64,000 nt of DNA from Flavobacterium terrae (GCF_900142035.1 NZ_FQZI01000001.1:682001-746000), one strand, 5' to 3'; shown: positions 17,640 through 27,796, counted from the stretch's first letter. Program-made: numbers and translations. Notes: generated by a model from the sequence alone, not told the origin.

Positions 17640-19007
17640 ATGGGAAGAAAAATATTATTAGATAAGATCAATATTCCGGGTATCAAAACCTATGAAGTGT
17701 ACCGCCAAAATGGAGGTTATGCTTCAGTGGAAAAGGCTTTAAAACAAATGACTCCCGATGAAGTTACTGAAGAGGTAAAAACATCAGGAATTAGAGGTCG
17801 TGGTGGAGCAGGTTTCCCAGTGGGAATGAAATGGAGTTTTATTGATAAAAAATCAGGAAACCCTCGTCATTTGGTTTGTAATGCCGATGAATCTGAACCA
17901 GGAACTTTCAAGGACCGTTATTTAATGGAATACATTCCTCACTTGTTAATTGAGGGAATGATAACATCATCATATGCTTTAGGAGCAAACCTATCCTATA
18001 TCTACATTCGTGGAGAATATATGTGGGTGTATAAAATATTAGAAAGAGCCATTGCCGAAGCAAAAGCAGCTGGTTGGTTAGGTAAAAATATCTTAGGTTC
18101 TGGTTACGATTTGGATTTATATGTTCAAGTTGGTGGTGGAGCTTATATCTGTGGAGAAGAAACTGCCTTAATTGAATCCTTAGAAGGGAAAAGAGGTAAT
18201 CCTCGTATTAAACCACCATTCCCAGCTGTAAAAGGTTTGTGGCAAAATCCAACGGTGGTAAATAATGTTGAATCTATTTCAGCTGTGCCTTGGATTGTAA
18301 TGAATACTGGAGCAGAATATGCTAAAATAGGTATTGAACGTTCAACAGGAACAAAATTAATTTCGGCTTCTGGGCACATTAAAAACCCAGGTGTTTACGA
18401 AATTGAATTAGGAGTTTCGGTTGAAGAATTTATTAATTCTGATGAATATTGTGGTGGTATGATTGATGATAGACCTTTGAAGGCTTTAGTACCGGGAGGT
18501 TCATCGGTGCCAATTTTACCAGCACATTTAATATATAAAACTGCCGCAGGTACAGATCGTTTAATGACGTATGAGTCATTATCTGATGGTGGATTTGCAA
18601 CCGGATCAATGTTAGGTTCAGGTGGATTTATCGTTTACAATGATACTACTTGTATTGTAAGAAACACTTGGAACTTTTCACGTTTCTACCACCATGAATC
18701 TTGTGGTCAATGTACACCATGTAGAGAAGGAACTGGATGGTTAGAAAAAATCCTTTGGAGAATTGAAAACGGTCAAGGCCGTGAAGAGGATATCGAATTA
18801 TTATGGAGTATTCAGTCTAAAATCGAAGGAAACACAATTTGTCCTTTAGGAGATGCTGCTTCTTGGCCTGTAGCGGCTGCTATTCGCCACTTTAAAGAAG
18901 AATTCGAATATCATATTCGTTTCCCTGAAAAAATTAAAAATAGAGATCATTTTGTTGCTGAACCTTTTGATAAGGTAAGACACTTAGTAGCAAAACAAAC
19001 AGTATAA
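17640..19007 (+). CDS. nuoF: NADH-quinone oxidoreductase subunit F
   Basis: A 455-residue flavoprotein that takes hydride from NADH onto FMN. The glycine-rich NADH/FMN site is GRGGAGFPVGMKW (near residue 54). The 4Fe-4S cluster N3 is held by ESCGQCTPCREG and by the Cys in NTICPLGDAASWP. The length is normal. It is followed by a 33-base gap to nuoG. Confidence 0.97.
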   Translation: MGRKILLDKINIPGIKTYEVYRQNGGYASVEKALKQMTPDEVTEEVKTSGIRGRGGAGFPVGMKWSFIDKKSGNPRHLVCNADESEPGTFKDRYLMEYIPHLLIEGMITSSYALGANLSYIYIRGEYMWVYKILERAIAEAKAAGWLGKNILGSGYDLDLYVQVGGGAYICGEETALIESLEGKRGNPRIKPPFPAVKGLWQNPTVVNNVESISAVPWIVMNTGAEYAKIGIERSTGTKLISASGHIKNPGVYEIELGVSVEEFINSDEYCGGMIDDRPLKALVPGGSSVPILPAHLIYKTAAGTDRLMTYESLSDGGFATGSMLGSGGFIVYNDTTCIVRNTWNFSRFYHHESCGQCTPCREGTGWLEKILWRIENGQGREEDIELLWSIQSKIEGNTICPLGDAASWPVAAAIRHFKEEFEYHIRFPEKIKNRDHFVAEPFDKVRHLVAKQTV

Positions 19008-19040
19008 AGTCAAGACTCACTTGAGTTAAACGTTTAAAGA

Positions 19041-20066
19041 ATGAAAGTAACTATAGACGGTCAAAGTATAGAGGTAGAACCAGGAACAACGATCCTGCAA
19101 GCTGCTCGTATGATTGGTGGAGAACTAGTTCCACCAGCCATGTGCTATTATTCAAAATTAAAAGGAAGCGGTGGTAAATGCCGTTGCTGTTTAGTAGAAG
19201 TATCAAAAGGAAGTGATGCTGATCCTAGACCTATGCCTAAACTTGTTGCTTCTTGCGTGACAGGTTGTATGGATGGGATGGAAGTGAACAGTAAATCTTC
19301 TGAAAGAGTTGAGGAAGCTCGTAAATCGGTAACCGAATTTTTGTTAATCAACCACCCATTAGATTGTCCGGTTTGTGACCAGGCAGGTGAGTGTGATTTA
19401 CAAAACTTAAGTTTCGAACACGGGAAATCAAAAACTCGTTTCATTGAAGAAAAAAGAACTTTCGAACCAGAAGATATTGGTCCATATATTCAACTGCACA
19501 TGAATCGTTGTATCTTATGTCAACGTTGTGTTCAGGTGGCAGACCAATTAACTGATAACCGTGTTCACGGAGTAATGGATCGTGGTGATCATGCTAACAT
19601 TTCTACTTGTATTTCAAAAGCTATTGATAACGAGTTTTCAGGAAATATGATTGATGTGTGTCCTGTGGGAGCACTTACTGATAAAACATTCCGTTTCAAA
19701 TCGAGAGTTTGGTTTAATAAACCTTATAATGCTCATAGAGATTGTGATAAATGTTGCGGAAAAACTACTGTTTGGATGTTTGGTAACGAAATTCAACGTG
19801 TTACAGGTCGTAAAGATGAGTACCATGAAGTAGAAGAATTCATCTGTAATACGTGTCGTTTTGATAAGAAAGATGTGAATGATTGGGTTATTGAAGGACC
19901 TCGTAAATTCGAAAAAGATTCTGTTATCAATCAAAACAACTATACTCGTAAAATAGAAAAAGTTGTTATCGAAACAGAAGAGCATATTTTAGAAGGTCGC
20001 GAACAAGACCGCAAAAAAATTAGTATGCCTGATTTCCCATTAGATTCTAATCCTAAAAGAGTATAA
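19041..20066 (+). CDS. nuoG: NADH-quinone oxidoreductase subunit G, short form
   Basis: A 341-residue protein carrying the Fe-S part of NuoG. The N-terminal 2Fe-2S domain has ligands in MCYYSKLKGSGGKCRCC and the following ASC. The His/Cys 4Fe-4S site is HPLDCPVCDQAGECDLQ, and a further 4Fe-4S region has CILCQRC and CPVGALTDK. A residual molybdopterin-type Fe-S module (RDCDKCCGK, then FICNTCRFDKKDV) ends the recognisable part. E. coli NuoG is about 900 residues; the whole large molybdopterin-like domain is missing here. The reading frame stops cleanly 2 bases before nuoH, so this looks like a stable lineage form and not a broken gene. Confidence 0.93.
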   Translation: MKVTIDGQSIEVEPGTTILQAARMIGGELVPPAMCYYSKLKGSGGKCRCCLVEVSKGSDADPRPMPKLVASCVTGCMDGMEVNSKSSERVEEARKSVTEFLLINHPLDCPVCDQAGECDLQNLSFEHGKSKTRFIEEKRTFEPEDIGPYIQLHMNRCILCQRCVQVADQLTDNRVHGVMDRGDHANISTCISKAIDNEFSGNMIDVCPVGALTDKTFRFKSRVWFNKPYNAHRDCDKCCGKTTVWMFGNEIQRVTGRKDEYHEVEEFICNTCRFDKKDVNDWVIEGPRKFEKDSVINQNNYTRKIEKVVIETEEHILEGREQDRKKISMPDFPLDSNPKRV

Positions 20067-20068
20067 GC

Positions 20069-21103
20069 ATGTTAGATAGTACATTTTTTATAGAAAAAGG
20101 GATTATTATTTTAGTTGTTTTTGCAGTAACAATGCTTTTTGCCATGTATTCTACTTGGGCAGAACGTAAAGTAGCTGCTTTTCTTCAGGATCGTGTTGGT
20201 CCTAACCGTGCTGGTTTTGGAGGTTTATTGCAGCCTTTGGCAGACGGACTTAAGTTGTTTTCAAAAGAGGAATTTTTTCCAAATACTCCAAATAGATTTT
20301 TATTTATCGTAGGTCCAGCTATTGCAATGAGTACAGCTTTAATGACTAGTGCTGTATTGCCATGGGGAGATAAATTAGTAATTTTTGGTAAAGAAGTTAT
20401 TCTTCAAGCTACTGATATTGATGTGGCTTTATTATATGTTTTTGGAGTTATCTCTGTTGGAGTTTATGGAATTATGATTGGTGGTTGGGCATCAAACAAT
20501 AAGTTCTCATTAATGGGAGCGGTTCGTGCTTCTTCACAAATGATTTCATACGAAGTAGCAATGGGATTGTCTATTATCGCTTTATTGATGATGACAGGAA
20601 CATTGAGCTTAAAAGAAATTTCAATGCAACAATCAGAATGGAGATGGAATGTGTTATACCAACCCGTTTCGTTTTTGATTTTCTTGATTTGTGCTTTCGC
20701 AGAAACAAACAGAACTCCTTTCGATTTAGCAGAGTGTGAATCAGAATTAATTGGAGGTTATCATACAGAGTATTCTTCAATGAAAATGGGATTCTATTTG
20801 TTTGCAGAATATGCTAATATGTTTATTTCATCAGCTATTTTAGCCATTTTATTCTTTGGAGGTTATAACTATCCAGGAATGCAATGGATGACTGAAAATG
20901 TTGGGGTAAACGCTGCAAATGTTCTTGGAATAATAGCGTTATTGATTAAAATTTGTTGTTTCATTTTCTTCTACATGTGGGTTAGATGGACAATACCAAG
21001 ATTCCGTTACGATCAGTTAATGAATTTAGGATGGAGAATTTTAATTCCGCTTGCTATTATAAACATTATGATTACTGGAGTTTGCATTTTAGCTTTTAAA
21101 TAA
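20069..21103 (+). CDS. nuoH: NADH-quinone oxidoreductase subunit H
   Basis: A 344-residue membrane subunit with about eight helices that joins the quinone site to the proton channels. Family motifs are ERKVAAFLQDRVGPNRAG near residue 30, QPLADGLKLFSKEE, and AETNRTPFDLAECESELIGG in the E-channel loop. It begins 2 bases after nuoG. Confidence 0.97.
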   Translation: MLDSTFFIEKGIIILVVFAVTMLFAMYSTWAERKVAAFLQDRVGPNRAGFGGLLQPLADGLKLFSKEEFFPNTPNRFLFIVGPAIAMSTALMTSAVLPWGDKLVIFGKEVILQATDIDVALLYVFGVISVGVYGIMIGGWASNNKFSLMGAVRASSQMISYEVAMGLSIIALLMMTGTLSLKEISMQQSEWRWNVLYQPVSFLIFLICAFAETNRTPFDLAECESELIGGYHTEYSSMKMGFYLFAEYANMFISSAILAILFFGGYNYPGMQWMTENVGVNAANVLGIIALLIKICCFIFFYMWVRWTIPRFRYDQLMNLGWRILIPLAIINIMITGVCILAFK

Positions 21104-21109
21104 AAAAAT

Positions 21110-21655
21110 ATGTCAACGTCTATTCAAAATATATCTCTATCAGGTAGAAAAAAAGAAGTTTCTAATAAAGAAATGACTTTTATGGAAAGCCTATATTTAG
21201 TTGCTATTGTAAAAGGTTTAATGATTACTATTAAGCACTTTTTTAGAAAAAAAGTAACTATTCATTATCCTGAACAAACACGTGAAATGAGTCCTGTTTA
21301 TAGAGGGCGTCATATGTTAAAACGTGATGAGCAAGGTCGTGAAAATTGTACAGCTTGCGGATTGTGTGCTTTGTCATGCCCAGCAGAAGCTATTACAATG
21401 AAAGCTGCAGAGCGTAAAAAAGGTGAAGAGCATTTATACCGTGAGGAGAAATATGCTGAAATCTACGAGATTAACATGCTTCGTTGTATTTTTTGTGGTT
21501 TGTGTGAAGAAGCTTGTCCAAAAGATGCTATTTACTTAACAGTTTCTAAAGAACTTGTTCCTGCAAATTATGATCGTGAAGATTTCATCTTTGGTAAAGA
21601 TAAATTAGTTATGCCGCTTGAAATGGCTATTGCAAATTCTAAATCAGTAAACTAA
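21110..21655 (+). CDS. nuoI: NADH-quinone oxidoreductase subunit I
   Basis: A 181-residue ferredoxin-type subunit with two 4Fe-4S sites (N6a and N6b): CTACGLCALSCPAEAI and CIFCGLCEEACPKDAI. It passes electrons from NuoG to NuoB. An N-terminal amphipathic segment contacts the membrane arm. Gene spacing of 6 and 2 bases shows it is within the operon. Confidence 0.97.
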   Translation: MSTSIQNISLSGRKKEVSNKEMTFMESLYLVAIVKGLMITIKHFFRKKVTIHYPEQTREMSPVYRGRHMLKRDEQGRENCTACGLCALSCPAEAITMKAAERKKGEEHLYREEKYAEIYEINMLRCIFCGLCEEACPKDAIYLTVSKELVPANYDREDFIFGKDKLVMPLEMAIANSKSVN

Positions 21656-21657
21656 CT

Positions 21658-22167
21658 ATGTCGTTATTAACTATATTCTATATTTTGTCTGCAATAACAA
21701 TTGCGACTGCGTTTTTAACTATCATTAGTAAAAATCCAATTCATAGCGCAATTTATTTGGTTATTAGCTTTTTTTCAATTGCGGGTCATTATTTACTATT
21801 TAATGCACAATTTTTAGCACTAGTACATATTATTGTTTATGCTGGAGCTATCATGGTACTCTTCTTATTTACTATCATGTTAATGAACCTTAATAAAGAA
21901 GATGAGCCACATAAAAAATTAGCAACAAAATTAGCTGCTGCTGTTTCTTTTGGATTAGTATGTTTTGTTATGCTTGCAGTGTTTATAAAAGCAATGCCAA
22001 TTATTGATACTTATAAACAAACAGGGCAAGACTTTCAATCGATCAAAGTTTTAGGGAAGGTGTTGTTAAATGAGTATATGGTTCCTTTCGAATTTGCTTC
22101 AGTATTATTACTTGTTGCAATGATTGGTGCTGTATTATTGTCTAAAAAAGAAAAATCTATTCAGTAA
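21658..22167 (+). CDS. nuoJ: NADH-quinone oxidoreductase subunit J
   Basis: A 169-residue membrane subunit with five predicted helices. The motif HIIVYAGAIMVLFLFTIMLMN is in the family's conserved helix 3. It contributes to the E-channel and proton path. It ends one base before the nuoK start codon. Confidence 0.95.
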   Translation: MSLLTIFYILSAITIATAFLTIISKNPIHSAIYLVISFFSIAGHYLLFNAQFLALVHIIVYAGAIMVLFLFTIMLMNLNKEDEPHKKLATKLAAAVSFGLVCFVMLAVFIKAMPIIDTYKQTGQDFQSIKVLGKVLLNEYMVPFEFASVLLLVAMIGAVLLSKKEKSIQ

Positions 22168-22168
22168 A

Positions 22169-22489
22169 ATGCAAAATATATTACAACAAATAGGAATTGA
22201 AAATTACATCTATCTATCTGTAATTTTATTCTGTATTGGAATTTTTGGAGTTTTGTATAGAAGAAATGCTATCATTATGTTCATGTCTATCGAAATTATG
22301 TTAAATGCAGTAAACTTATTGTTTGTAGCTTTTTCTACTTTTCATCAAGATGCACAAGGACAAGTTTTTGTATTCTTTTCTATGGCTGTAGCAGCTGCCG
22401 AAGTAGCTGTAGGTTTGGCAATTTTAGTTTCAATTTTTAGAAACTTAAGCTCAATCGACATCGATAATTTAAAAAATTTAAAAGGATAA
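22169..22489 (+). CDS. nuoK: NADH-quinone oxidoreductase subunit K
   Basis: A 106-residue membrane subunit with three helices and the two conserved helix Glu residues (MSIEIMLNAVNL and AAEVAVGLAI) used in proton transfer. The ATG at 22169, 1 base after the nuoJ stop, gives MQNILQQIGIENYIYLS, the normal family start. An upstream in-frame ATG at 22124 lies inside nuoJ and is rejected. Confidence 0.95.
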   Translation: MQNILQQIGIENYIYLSVILFCIGIFGVLYRRNAIIMFMSIEIMLNAVNLLFVAFSTFHQDAQGQVFVFFSMAVAAAEVAVGLAILVSIFRNLSSIDIDNLKNLKG

Positions 22490-22495
22490 ATACTA

Positions 22496-24379
22496 ATGGA
22501 GAAAAATTTAGCTTTAGTATTATTGTTAGCACCACTTTGTGGATTTTTATTTAATGTTTTCTTAGGTAAGAAAGCAGGAAAAGGAATTGTTGGAATAGTT
22601 GGAACATTATCAATTTTGGTTTCGTTTGTTGCTTCAATGTATTTCTTTTCATTAATTCAGTCTACTGGAAAGCCTTTCCAAGTTGATTTGTTTAAATGGA
22701 TTACTTTAGAAAAATTCAATGTGAATTTCTCTTTCTTATTAGATCAATTATCGGTATTGTGGTTAATGTTTGTTACAGGAATTGGAACCCTAATTCATAT
22801 GTATTCGATTAGCTATATGCATGATGATGAAAATATGCATAAATTTTTTGCTTACTTAAACCTTTTCGTTTTCTTCATGATTACATTAGTAATGGGAGGA
22901 AACCTTTTAATTCTTTTCATTGGTTGGGAAGGTGTTGGTTTATGTTCTTACTTGTTAATTGGATTTTGGTATAAAAACCAAGACTACAATGATGCAGCTA
23001 AGAAAGCTTTCATCATGAACCGTGTTGGAGATTTAGGTCTTTTAATTGGATTATTCATTTTAGGATACTTATTCAACACACTTGATTATGCTACTTTAAA
23101 AACTGCTATTTTAAGCAATAGCGATATTTTATCAAATCCTTTAGTTGGAATTGCTGCATTGTGCTTATTTATTGGTGCAACTGGTAAATCAGCTCAAATT
23201 CCATTATATACTTGGTTGCCAGATGCGATGGCTGGACCAACACCAGTTTCTGCTTTAATACACGCAGCGACGATGGTGACTGCTGGTATTTTTATGGTGA
23301 CTAGGATGCATTTTGTTTTCGATTTAGCGCCATATGTACAAGATGTTATTGCCGTAATTGGTGCAGCTACAGCAATTTTAGCAGCTTCAATTGGATTAGT
23401 ACAAAATGATATAAAAAAAGTTTTAGCTTATTCAACAGTTTCACAATTAGGACTAATGTTTTTAGCTCTTGGTTTTGGTGCTTATGAAGTAGCTGTTTTT
23501 CATGTTATAACGCATGCCTTCTTCAAAGCTTGTTTGTTCTTAGGATCTGGATCAGTTATTCATGGTTTACATGGTGAGCAAGACATGAGAAACATGGGAG
23601 GTTTACGTAAAGCAATGCCAATCACATTTTGGACAATGATGATTTCTACATTAGCTATTTCTGGAATTTTCCCTTTGTCAGGTTTCTGGTCAAAAGACGA
23701 AATCTTAATGACAGCTTTCCATGGAAATATTGTTTTGTGGGTTGTAGGATCTATTGCTTCTATAATGACAGCTTTTTATATGTTTAGACTAATGTATTTG
23801 ACTTTCTTTGGCGAGTTTAGAGGTACAGAAGAGCAAAAACATCATTTACACGAAAGCCCTTCTTTAATTACTATTCCGTTAATAATTTTAGCAATTTTAG
23901 CTGCTATTGGGGGTTTGATAAGTTTGCCAGGAAACAGTTGGTTAAATCATTATTTAGCACCATTGTTAAGTAAGGGTGAACATGCTGCACACCATTTAGG
24001 AACTACAGAATATGTTTTAATGGCGGTCGCTACTGTAGGTGCATTATTAGGAATTGGTTTAGCTTATTCTAAATACATAAAGAACGGAGAAGTTCCTCCT
24101 CAAGACTCAGAAATTAAAGGAATTGCCAAAACTTTATATAATAAATATTATGTAGATGAAGCGTATGAGACTTTGTTTGTAAATCCAATTTACAGATTGT
24201 CACATTTCTTTAGAAATTATTTTGAAGTATTTTTCTCTGAAGTGGTTTTTGCTTTTGGAAAAATTGCCAATGCTATTGCAATACAAGGAAAATCGATACA
24301 AAACGGAAATATTGGTTTATATCTCTTTGCTTTCGTTTTAGGAGTTTCTTCAATTTTAATTTATTTATTTTTAGTTTAA
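22496..24379 (+). CDS. nuoL: NADH-quinone oxidoreductase subunit L
   Basis: A 627-residue antiporter-like proton pump with about 16 helices including the long lateral amphipathic helix near the C-terminus. Conserved parts are WEGVGLCSYLLIGFW, the Lys-bearing GKSAQIPLYTWLPDAMAGPTP region and HAFFKACLFLGSGSVIHG. It is the distal pump of complex I. Confidence 0.97.
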   Translation: MEKNLALVLLLAPLCGFLFNVFLGKKAGKGIVGIVGTLSILVSFVASMYFFSLIQSTGKPFQVDLFKWITLEKFNVNFSFLLDQLSVLWLMFVTGIGTLIHMYSISYMHDDENMHKFFAYLNLFVFFMITLVMGGNLLILFIGWEGVGLCSYLLIGFWYKNQDYNDAAKKAFIMNRVGDLGLLIGLFILGYLFNTLDYATLKTAILSNSDILSNPLVGIAALCLFIGATGKSAQIPLYTWLPDAMAGPTPVSALIHAATMVTAGIFMVTRMHFVFDLAPYVQDVIAVIGAATAILAASIGLVQNDIKKVLAYSTVSQLGLMFLALGFGAYEVAVFHVITHAFFKACLFLGSGSVIHGLHGEQDMRNMGGLRKAMPITFWTMMISTLAISGIFPLSGFWSKDEILMTAFHGNIVLWVVGSIASIMTAFYMFRLMYLTFFGEFRGTEEQKHHLHESPSLITIPLIILAILAAIGGLISLPGNSWLNHYLAPLLSKGEHAAHHLGTTEYVLMAVATVGALLGIGLAYSKYIKNGEVPPQDSEIKGIAKTLYNKYYVDEAYETLFVNPIYRLSHFFRNYFEVFFSEVVFAFGKIANAIAIQGKSIQNGNIGLYLFAFVLGVSSILIYLFLV

Positions 24380-24391
24380 TAATTACATATA

Positions 24392-25831
24392 ATGAACGTA
24401 TCATTTATACTTATTCTTTTATTATTTGGAACTTTTGCAACCTACCTTGCAGGTGATAAATTTGCAAAGACAGTGGCTTTATTTTTTAGTTTGGCTTCTG
24501 TAGCAGGTTCAATTTTTATTCTGAATCAGCATAATGCAGGAATTGATGAAAGTTTTATGATTAATTGGATTTCTAATCCAAATATTTATATTGCTTTAAA
24601 AGTTGATGGATTGTCATTAGCAATGTTGTTATTAACAACGGTTCTTACTTCATTAATTTTGTTTTCTTCCTTTGGAAATAATTACAACAACAGTAAAAGT
24701 TTTTATGCATTAGTATTGTTCATGTCATTTGCAATGGTTGGAACTTTTTTAAGTGCCGATGCATTTTTATATTATATATTTTGGGAGTTGGCTTTAATTC
24801 CTATTTATTTTATTGCATTAATTTGGGGTAATGGAGATGCGGATGAGCGTAAAAGAGCAATTGTAAAATTCTTTATTTACACTTTGGCGGGTTCATTATT
24901 TATGTTAGTGGCTTTTATTTATTTATTCCAAAAAGCAGGAAGTTTATTGATAGGAGATTTGTATGCTATTCGTCTAACAGAAAATGAACAATTCTGGATA
25001 TTTGCTGCTTTCTTCTTAGCATATGCGATTAAAATTCCAATTTTCCCTTTTCATACATGGCAGGCAAATACTTATCAAATGTCACCATCAGTTGGGACAA
25101 TGTTGTTGTCTGGTATTATGTTAAAAATGGGATTGTATAGTGTTATTCGTTGGCAATTACCAATAGCTCCTTTGGCAGCCAAGACTTATATGGATATTTT
25201 TATTCTTTTATCAGTTATTGGTGTTGTTTATGGTTCTATCGTAGCGTTGAAACAACGTAATCTTAAAAAACTATTGGCTTATTCTTCACTAGCCCACGTT
25301 GGATTAATTGCAGCAGGTGCTTATTCATTAAGTTTTGATGGATTAAGAGGAGCGGTTTTACAAATGATTGCACACGGATTTGTGGTTGTAGGTTTATTCT
25401 TTGCTGCTGAAATAATTGAAAGACGTTTTCAAACACAAGAAATTTCAGAAATGGGAGGGATTAGGATTCAAGATAATAAGTTTGCATCAATGTTTATGAT
25501 TGTGATGTTAGCATCGGTTGCATTGCCTTCGACTTTTAACTTTATTGGAGAATTCACTTTGTTGTACAGTTTGTATAATGTTAATATTTGGTTTGCAGTA
25601 ATTGCAGGAACAACAATAATTTTAGGTGCAGTTTATATGCTTAAAATGTTTCAACATGTAATGTTAGGAGAACAAACTGACAAAGTATTCAAAGGAATTA
25701 CAATACAAGAATCTGTAGTTTTTGTAATTATAATTGCCGTACTGTTATTTTTTGGTTTGTATCCAAAACCAATCAATGATTTGATTACGCCAGCTTTACA
25801 AGATATAGTAACGAAAATTAATAAATTATAA
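24392..25831 (+). CDS. nuoM: NADH-quinone oxidoreductase subunit M
   Basis: A 479-residue antiporter-like subunit. Key segments are FYIFWELALIPIYFIALIWG (with the conserved Glu), KIPIFPFHTWQANTYQMSP with the pumping Lys, and LKKLLAYSSLAHVGL. It forms one proton channel of the membrane arm. Gaps of 12 and 37 bases to its neighbours. Confidence 0.97.
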   Translation: MNVSFILILLLFGTFATYLAGDKFAKTVALFFSLASVAGSIFILNQHNAGIDESFMINWISNPNIYIALKVDGLSLAMLLLTTVLTSLILFSSFGNNYNNSKSFYALVLFMSFAMVGTFLSADAFLYYIFWELALIPIYFIALIWGNGDADERKRAIVKFFIYTLAGSLFMLVAFIYLFQKAGSLLIGDLYAIRLTENEQFWIFAAFFLAYAIKIPIFPFHTWQANTYQMSPSVGTMLLSGIMLKMGLYSVIRWQLPIAPLAAKTYMDIFILLSVIGVVYGSIVALKQRNLKKLLAYSSLAHVGLIAAGAYSLSFDGLRGAVLQMIAHGFVVVGLFFAAEIIERRFQTQEISEMGGIRIQDNKFASMFMIVMLASVALPSTFNFIGEFTLLYSLYNVNIWFAVIAGTTIILGAVYMLKMFQHVMLGEQTDKVFKGITIQESVVFVIIIAVLLFFGLYPKPINDLITPALQDIVTKINKL

Positions 25832-25868
25832 GAGGTAAGAGGGAACTCGAACTTCAAATCAATATAAG

Positions 25869-27242
25869 ATGAATACATTAATAGCGATATCAGGATTAGG
25901 GATTTTAAGCCTTCTTGCAGAAATTTTTAATGGTAGAAAAGCAATAGTTCCAATTACTATAATTGGTCTCTTAGCGATTTTAGGATACAATATTTCGCCG
26001 TATAATCATTTGGGGACTTTCTACAATAACATGATGTTTGTAGATAAATTTTCAGTGGCATTTACAAGCTTGTTTATTGTTGTAACAATCTTTTTAATTG
26101 CATTAAGTCATGAATTTTATAAAGAACAAGCGACAAAAATATCCGATTATGTGGCCATAAAAGTTTTTCTTTTAGCTGGAGCTGTTGCAATGGTATCTTT
26201 TGGAAATTTATCTATGTTTTTTCTAGGTATAGAAGTGTTGTCAATTTCTCTATATGTATTGGCAGCGAGCAATCGTTTGAATCTAAGAAGTAACGAAGCT
26301 GGAATGAAATACTTCCTTATGGGATCATTTGCTTCTGGTATCATTTTATTTGGAATTTGCTTATTATATGGAGCTACAGGAAGTTTTGATTTAATGAATA
26401 TGTATCAAATTACGCATTCTGTAAATTATCCTCAATGGTATTATATTGGTATTATTTTTTTAGTGATTGGTATGTTGTTTAAAATAGCTACGGTTCCTTT
26501 TCATTTTTGGGCACCAGATGTATATGAAGGTTCTCCTGCATTAACAACTGCTACAATGAGTACTTTGGCTAAAATTGTTGCTATGGCAGCTTTGTACAAA
26601 ATATCTATTTTATTAATACCTACACAGACTTATTCTTTCCAAATGATAATTGTTTGTGTTGCTATTGCCTCTATGATTGTTGGTAATATTATGGCTCTGC
26701 GTCAAAATAATGTTAAGCGTATGTTTGCTTTTTCGGGTATTTCGCATGCAGGTTTTATGTTAATGGTGTTGTTAATACTTAATAACTCTGCAGGGGTTTT
26801 ATTGTATTACGCTACAGCTTATGCTGTTGCTGGTATAGCTTTCTTTGCAGTTGTTTTATATGTTACAAAAGGAAAAGATAATGAGACTATCGATTTGTTT
26901 AACGGATTTGGAAAAACTCATCCTCTTTTAGCCGCAGTTCTGACTGCTTCTTTATTGTCAATGGCTGGAATACCAATCCTATCAGGTTTCTTTGCTAAGT
27001 TCTTTTTACTTAATCAAGTATTATTATCAGGATGGACGGTTCTTGTTATTGTGGCAATAATTAGTTCAATTATAAGTGTTGGGTATTATTTCAAAATAAT
27101 ATTGGCTATGTACACTAAGGATAGTGAAAAAGATTTACCAAATAATATCCCTTTCATATATCAAGTTGTGGCAATTTTAGCATTAGTTATAAATATAGGA
27201 TTAGGATTGTATCCAAGTATTGTTTACAATTTGTTGGGTTAA
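25869..27242 (+). CDS. nuoN: NADH-quinone oxidoreductase subunit N
   Basis: A 457-residue antiporter-like subunit and last gene of the operon. Typical features are FLGIEVLSISLYVLAASNR, FKIATVPFHFWAPDVYEGSP and VKRMFAFSGISHAGFMLM. It completes the set of 14 subunits, so the window encodes a full complex I. A strong bidirectional terminator follows. Confidence 0.97.
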   Translation: MNTLIAISGLGILSLLAEIFNGRKAIVPITIIGLLAILGYNISPYNHLGTFYNNMMFVDKFSVAFTSLFIVVTIFLIALSHEFYKEQATKISDYVAIKVFLLAGAVAMVSFGNLSMFFLGIEVLSISLYVLAASNRLNLRSNEAGMKYFLMGSFASGIILFGICLLYGATGSFDLMNMYQITHSVNYPQWYYIGIIFLVIGMLFKIATVPFHFWAPDVYEGSPALTTATMSTLAKIVAMAALYKISILLIPTQTYSFQMIIVCVAIASMIVGNIMALRQNNVKRMFAFSGISHAGFMLMVLLILNNSAGVLLYYATAYAVAGIAFFAVVLYVTKGKDNETIDLFNGFGKTHPLLAAVLTASLLSMAGIPILSGFFAKFFLLNQVLLSGWTVLVIVAIISSIISVGYYFKIILAMYTKDSEKDLPNNIPFIYQVVAILALVINIGLGLYPSIVYNLLG

Positions 27243-27265
27243 TTTCCTACTTCTATATCAAAAAT

Positions 27266-27308
27266 AAAAAAGAGAAGGGCAGTTAAATAAACTGCCCTTC
27301 TCTTTTTT
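27266..27308. terminator. Bidirectional terminator, nuo operon / queD
   Basis: A 19-base perfect stem: AAAAAAGAGAAGGGCAGTT (27266-27284) with its complement at 27290-27308. It serves nuo on the plus strand and queD on the minus strand; the queD stop codon overlaps its edge. Confidence 0.93.
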
Positions 27309-27762
27309 ATTTTGTATTGTCTTCAGCATACCATTCTGCAAAAGAAGTTTCAGTTTCTTGTAATCGCAACGAATGTAATTGTACAAATTCTGGTAAACGT
27401 TTTTTAATTTTTGCGGCAAAATCTATGACCATATTTTCACTTGTAGGTTGATAATCTACTAAAATAACATGGTGTCCGCGCTCTTTAAGTTCGTTTGCAA
27501 GCTCAATGTGAGGTGTGGTGGCATTGAATACTGTTGCGTGATCAAAAATATCTACAATGTCTTCTTTTACAATTTTTTTTAAATCAGAAAAATCGATTAC
27601 CATTCCGTATTTTACGTTATTCCTGTCAGTGATTGGTGTTCCAATTACCGTTACTGATAATTTGTAACTATGTCCGTGAACGTTTTTGCATTTACCGTCA
27701 TAGCCAAATAAGGCATGTCCAGTTTCAAAATTAAATTGCTTTGTAATTCGAATTCTACTCAT
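27307..27762 (-). CDS. queD: 6-carboxytetrahydropterin synthase (QueD/PTPS family)
   Basis: A 151-residue enzyme of the 6-pyruvoyl-tetrahydropterin synthase fold. The zinc ligands are the first His in NFETGHALFG and the pair in NVHGHSYKLSV. The catalytic Cys is in GKCKNVHGH, and TSENMVIDFAAKI and LHSLRLQETETSFAEWY are typical of QueD. It converts dihydroneopterin triphosphate to 6-carboxytetrahydropterin for queuosine/7-deazaguanine synthesis. No other que gene is in the window. Confidence 0.9.
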   Translation of the reverse strand: MSRIRITKQFNFETGHALFGYDGKCKNVHGHSYKLSVTVIGTPITDRNNVKYGMVIDFSDLKKIVKEDIVDIFDHATVFNATTPHIELANELKERGHHVILVDYQPTSENMVIDFAAKIKKRLPEFVQLHSLRLQETETSFAEWYAEDNTK

Positions 27763-27796
27763 GATATAAATACTTGTTGCAAAGGTATAAAAAAAG

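Noticed and set aside
22124..22168. Upstream ATG for nuoK inside nuoJ
   Set aside because: It would add 15 polar residues that no NuoK has; ATG 22169 is one base after nuoJ and fits the family.
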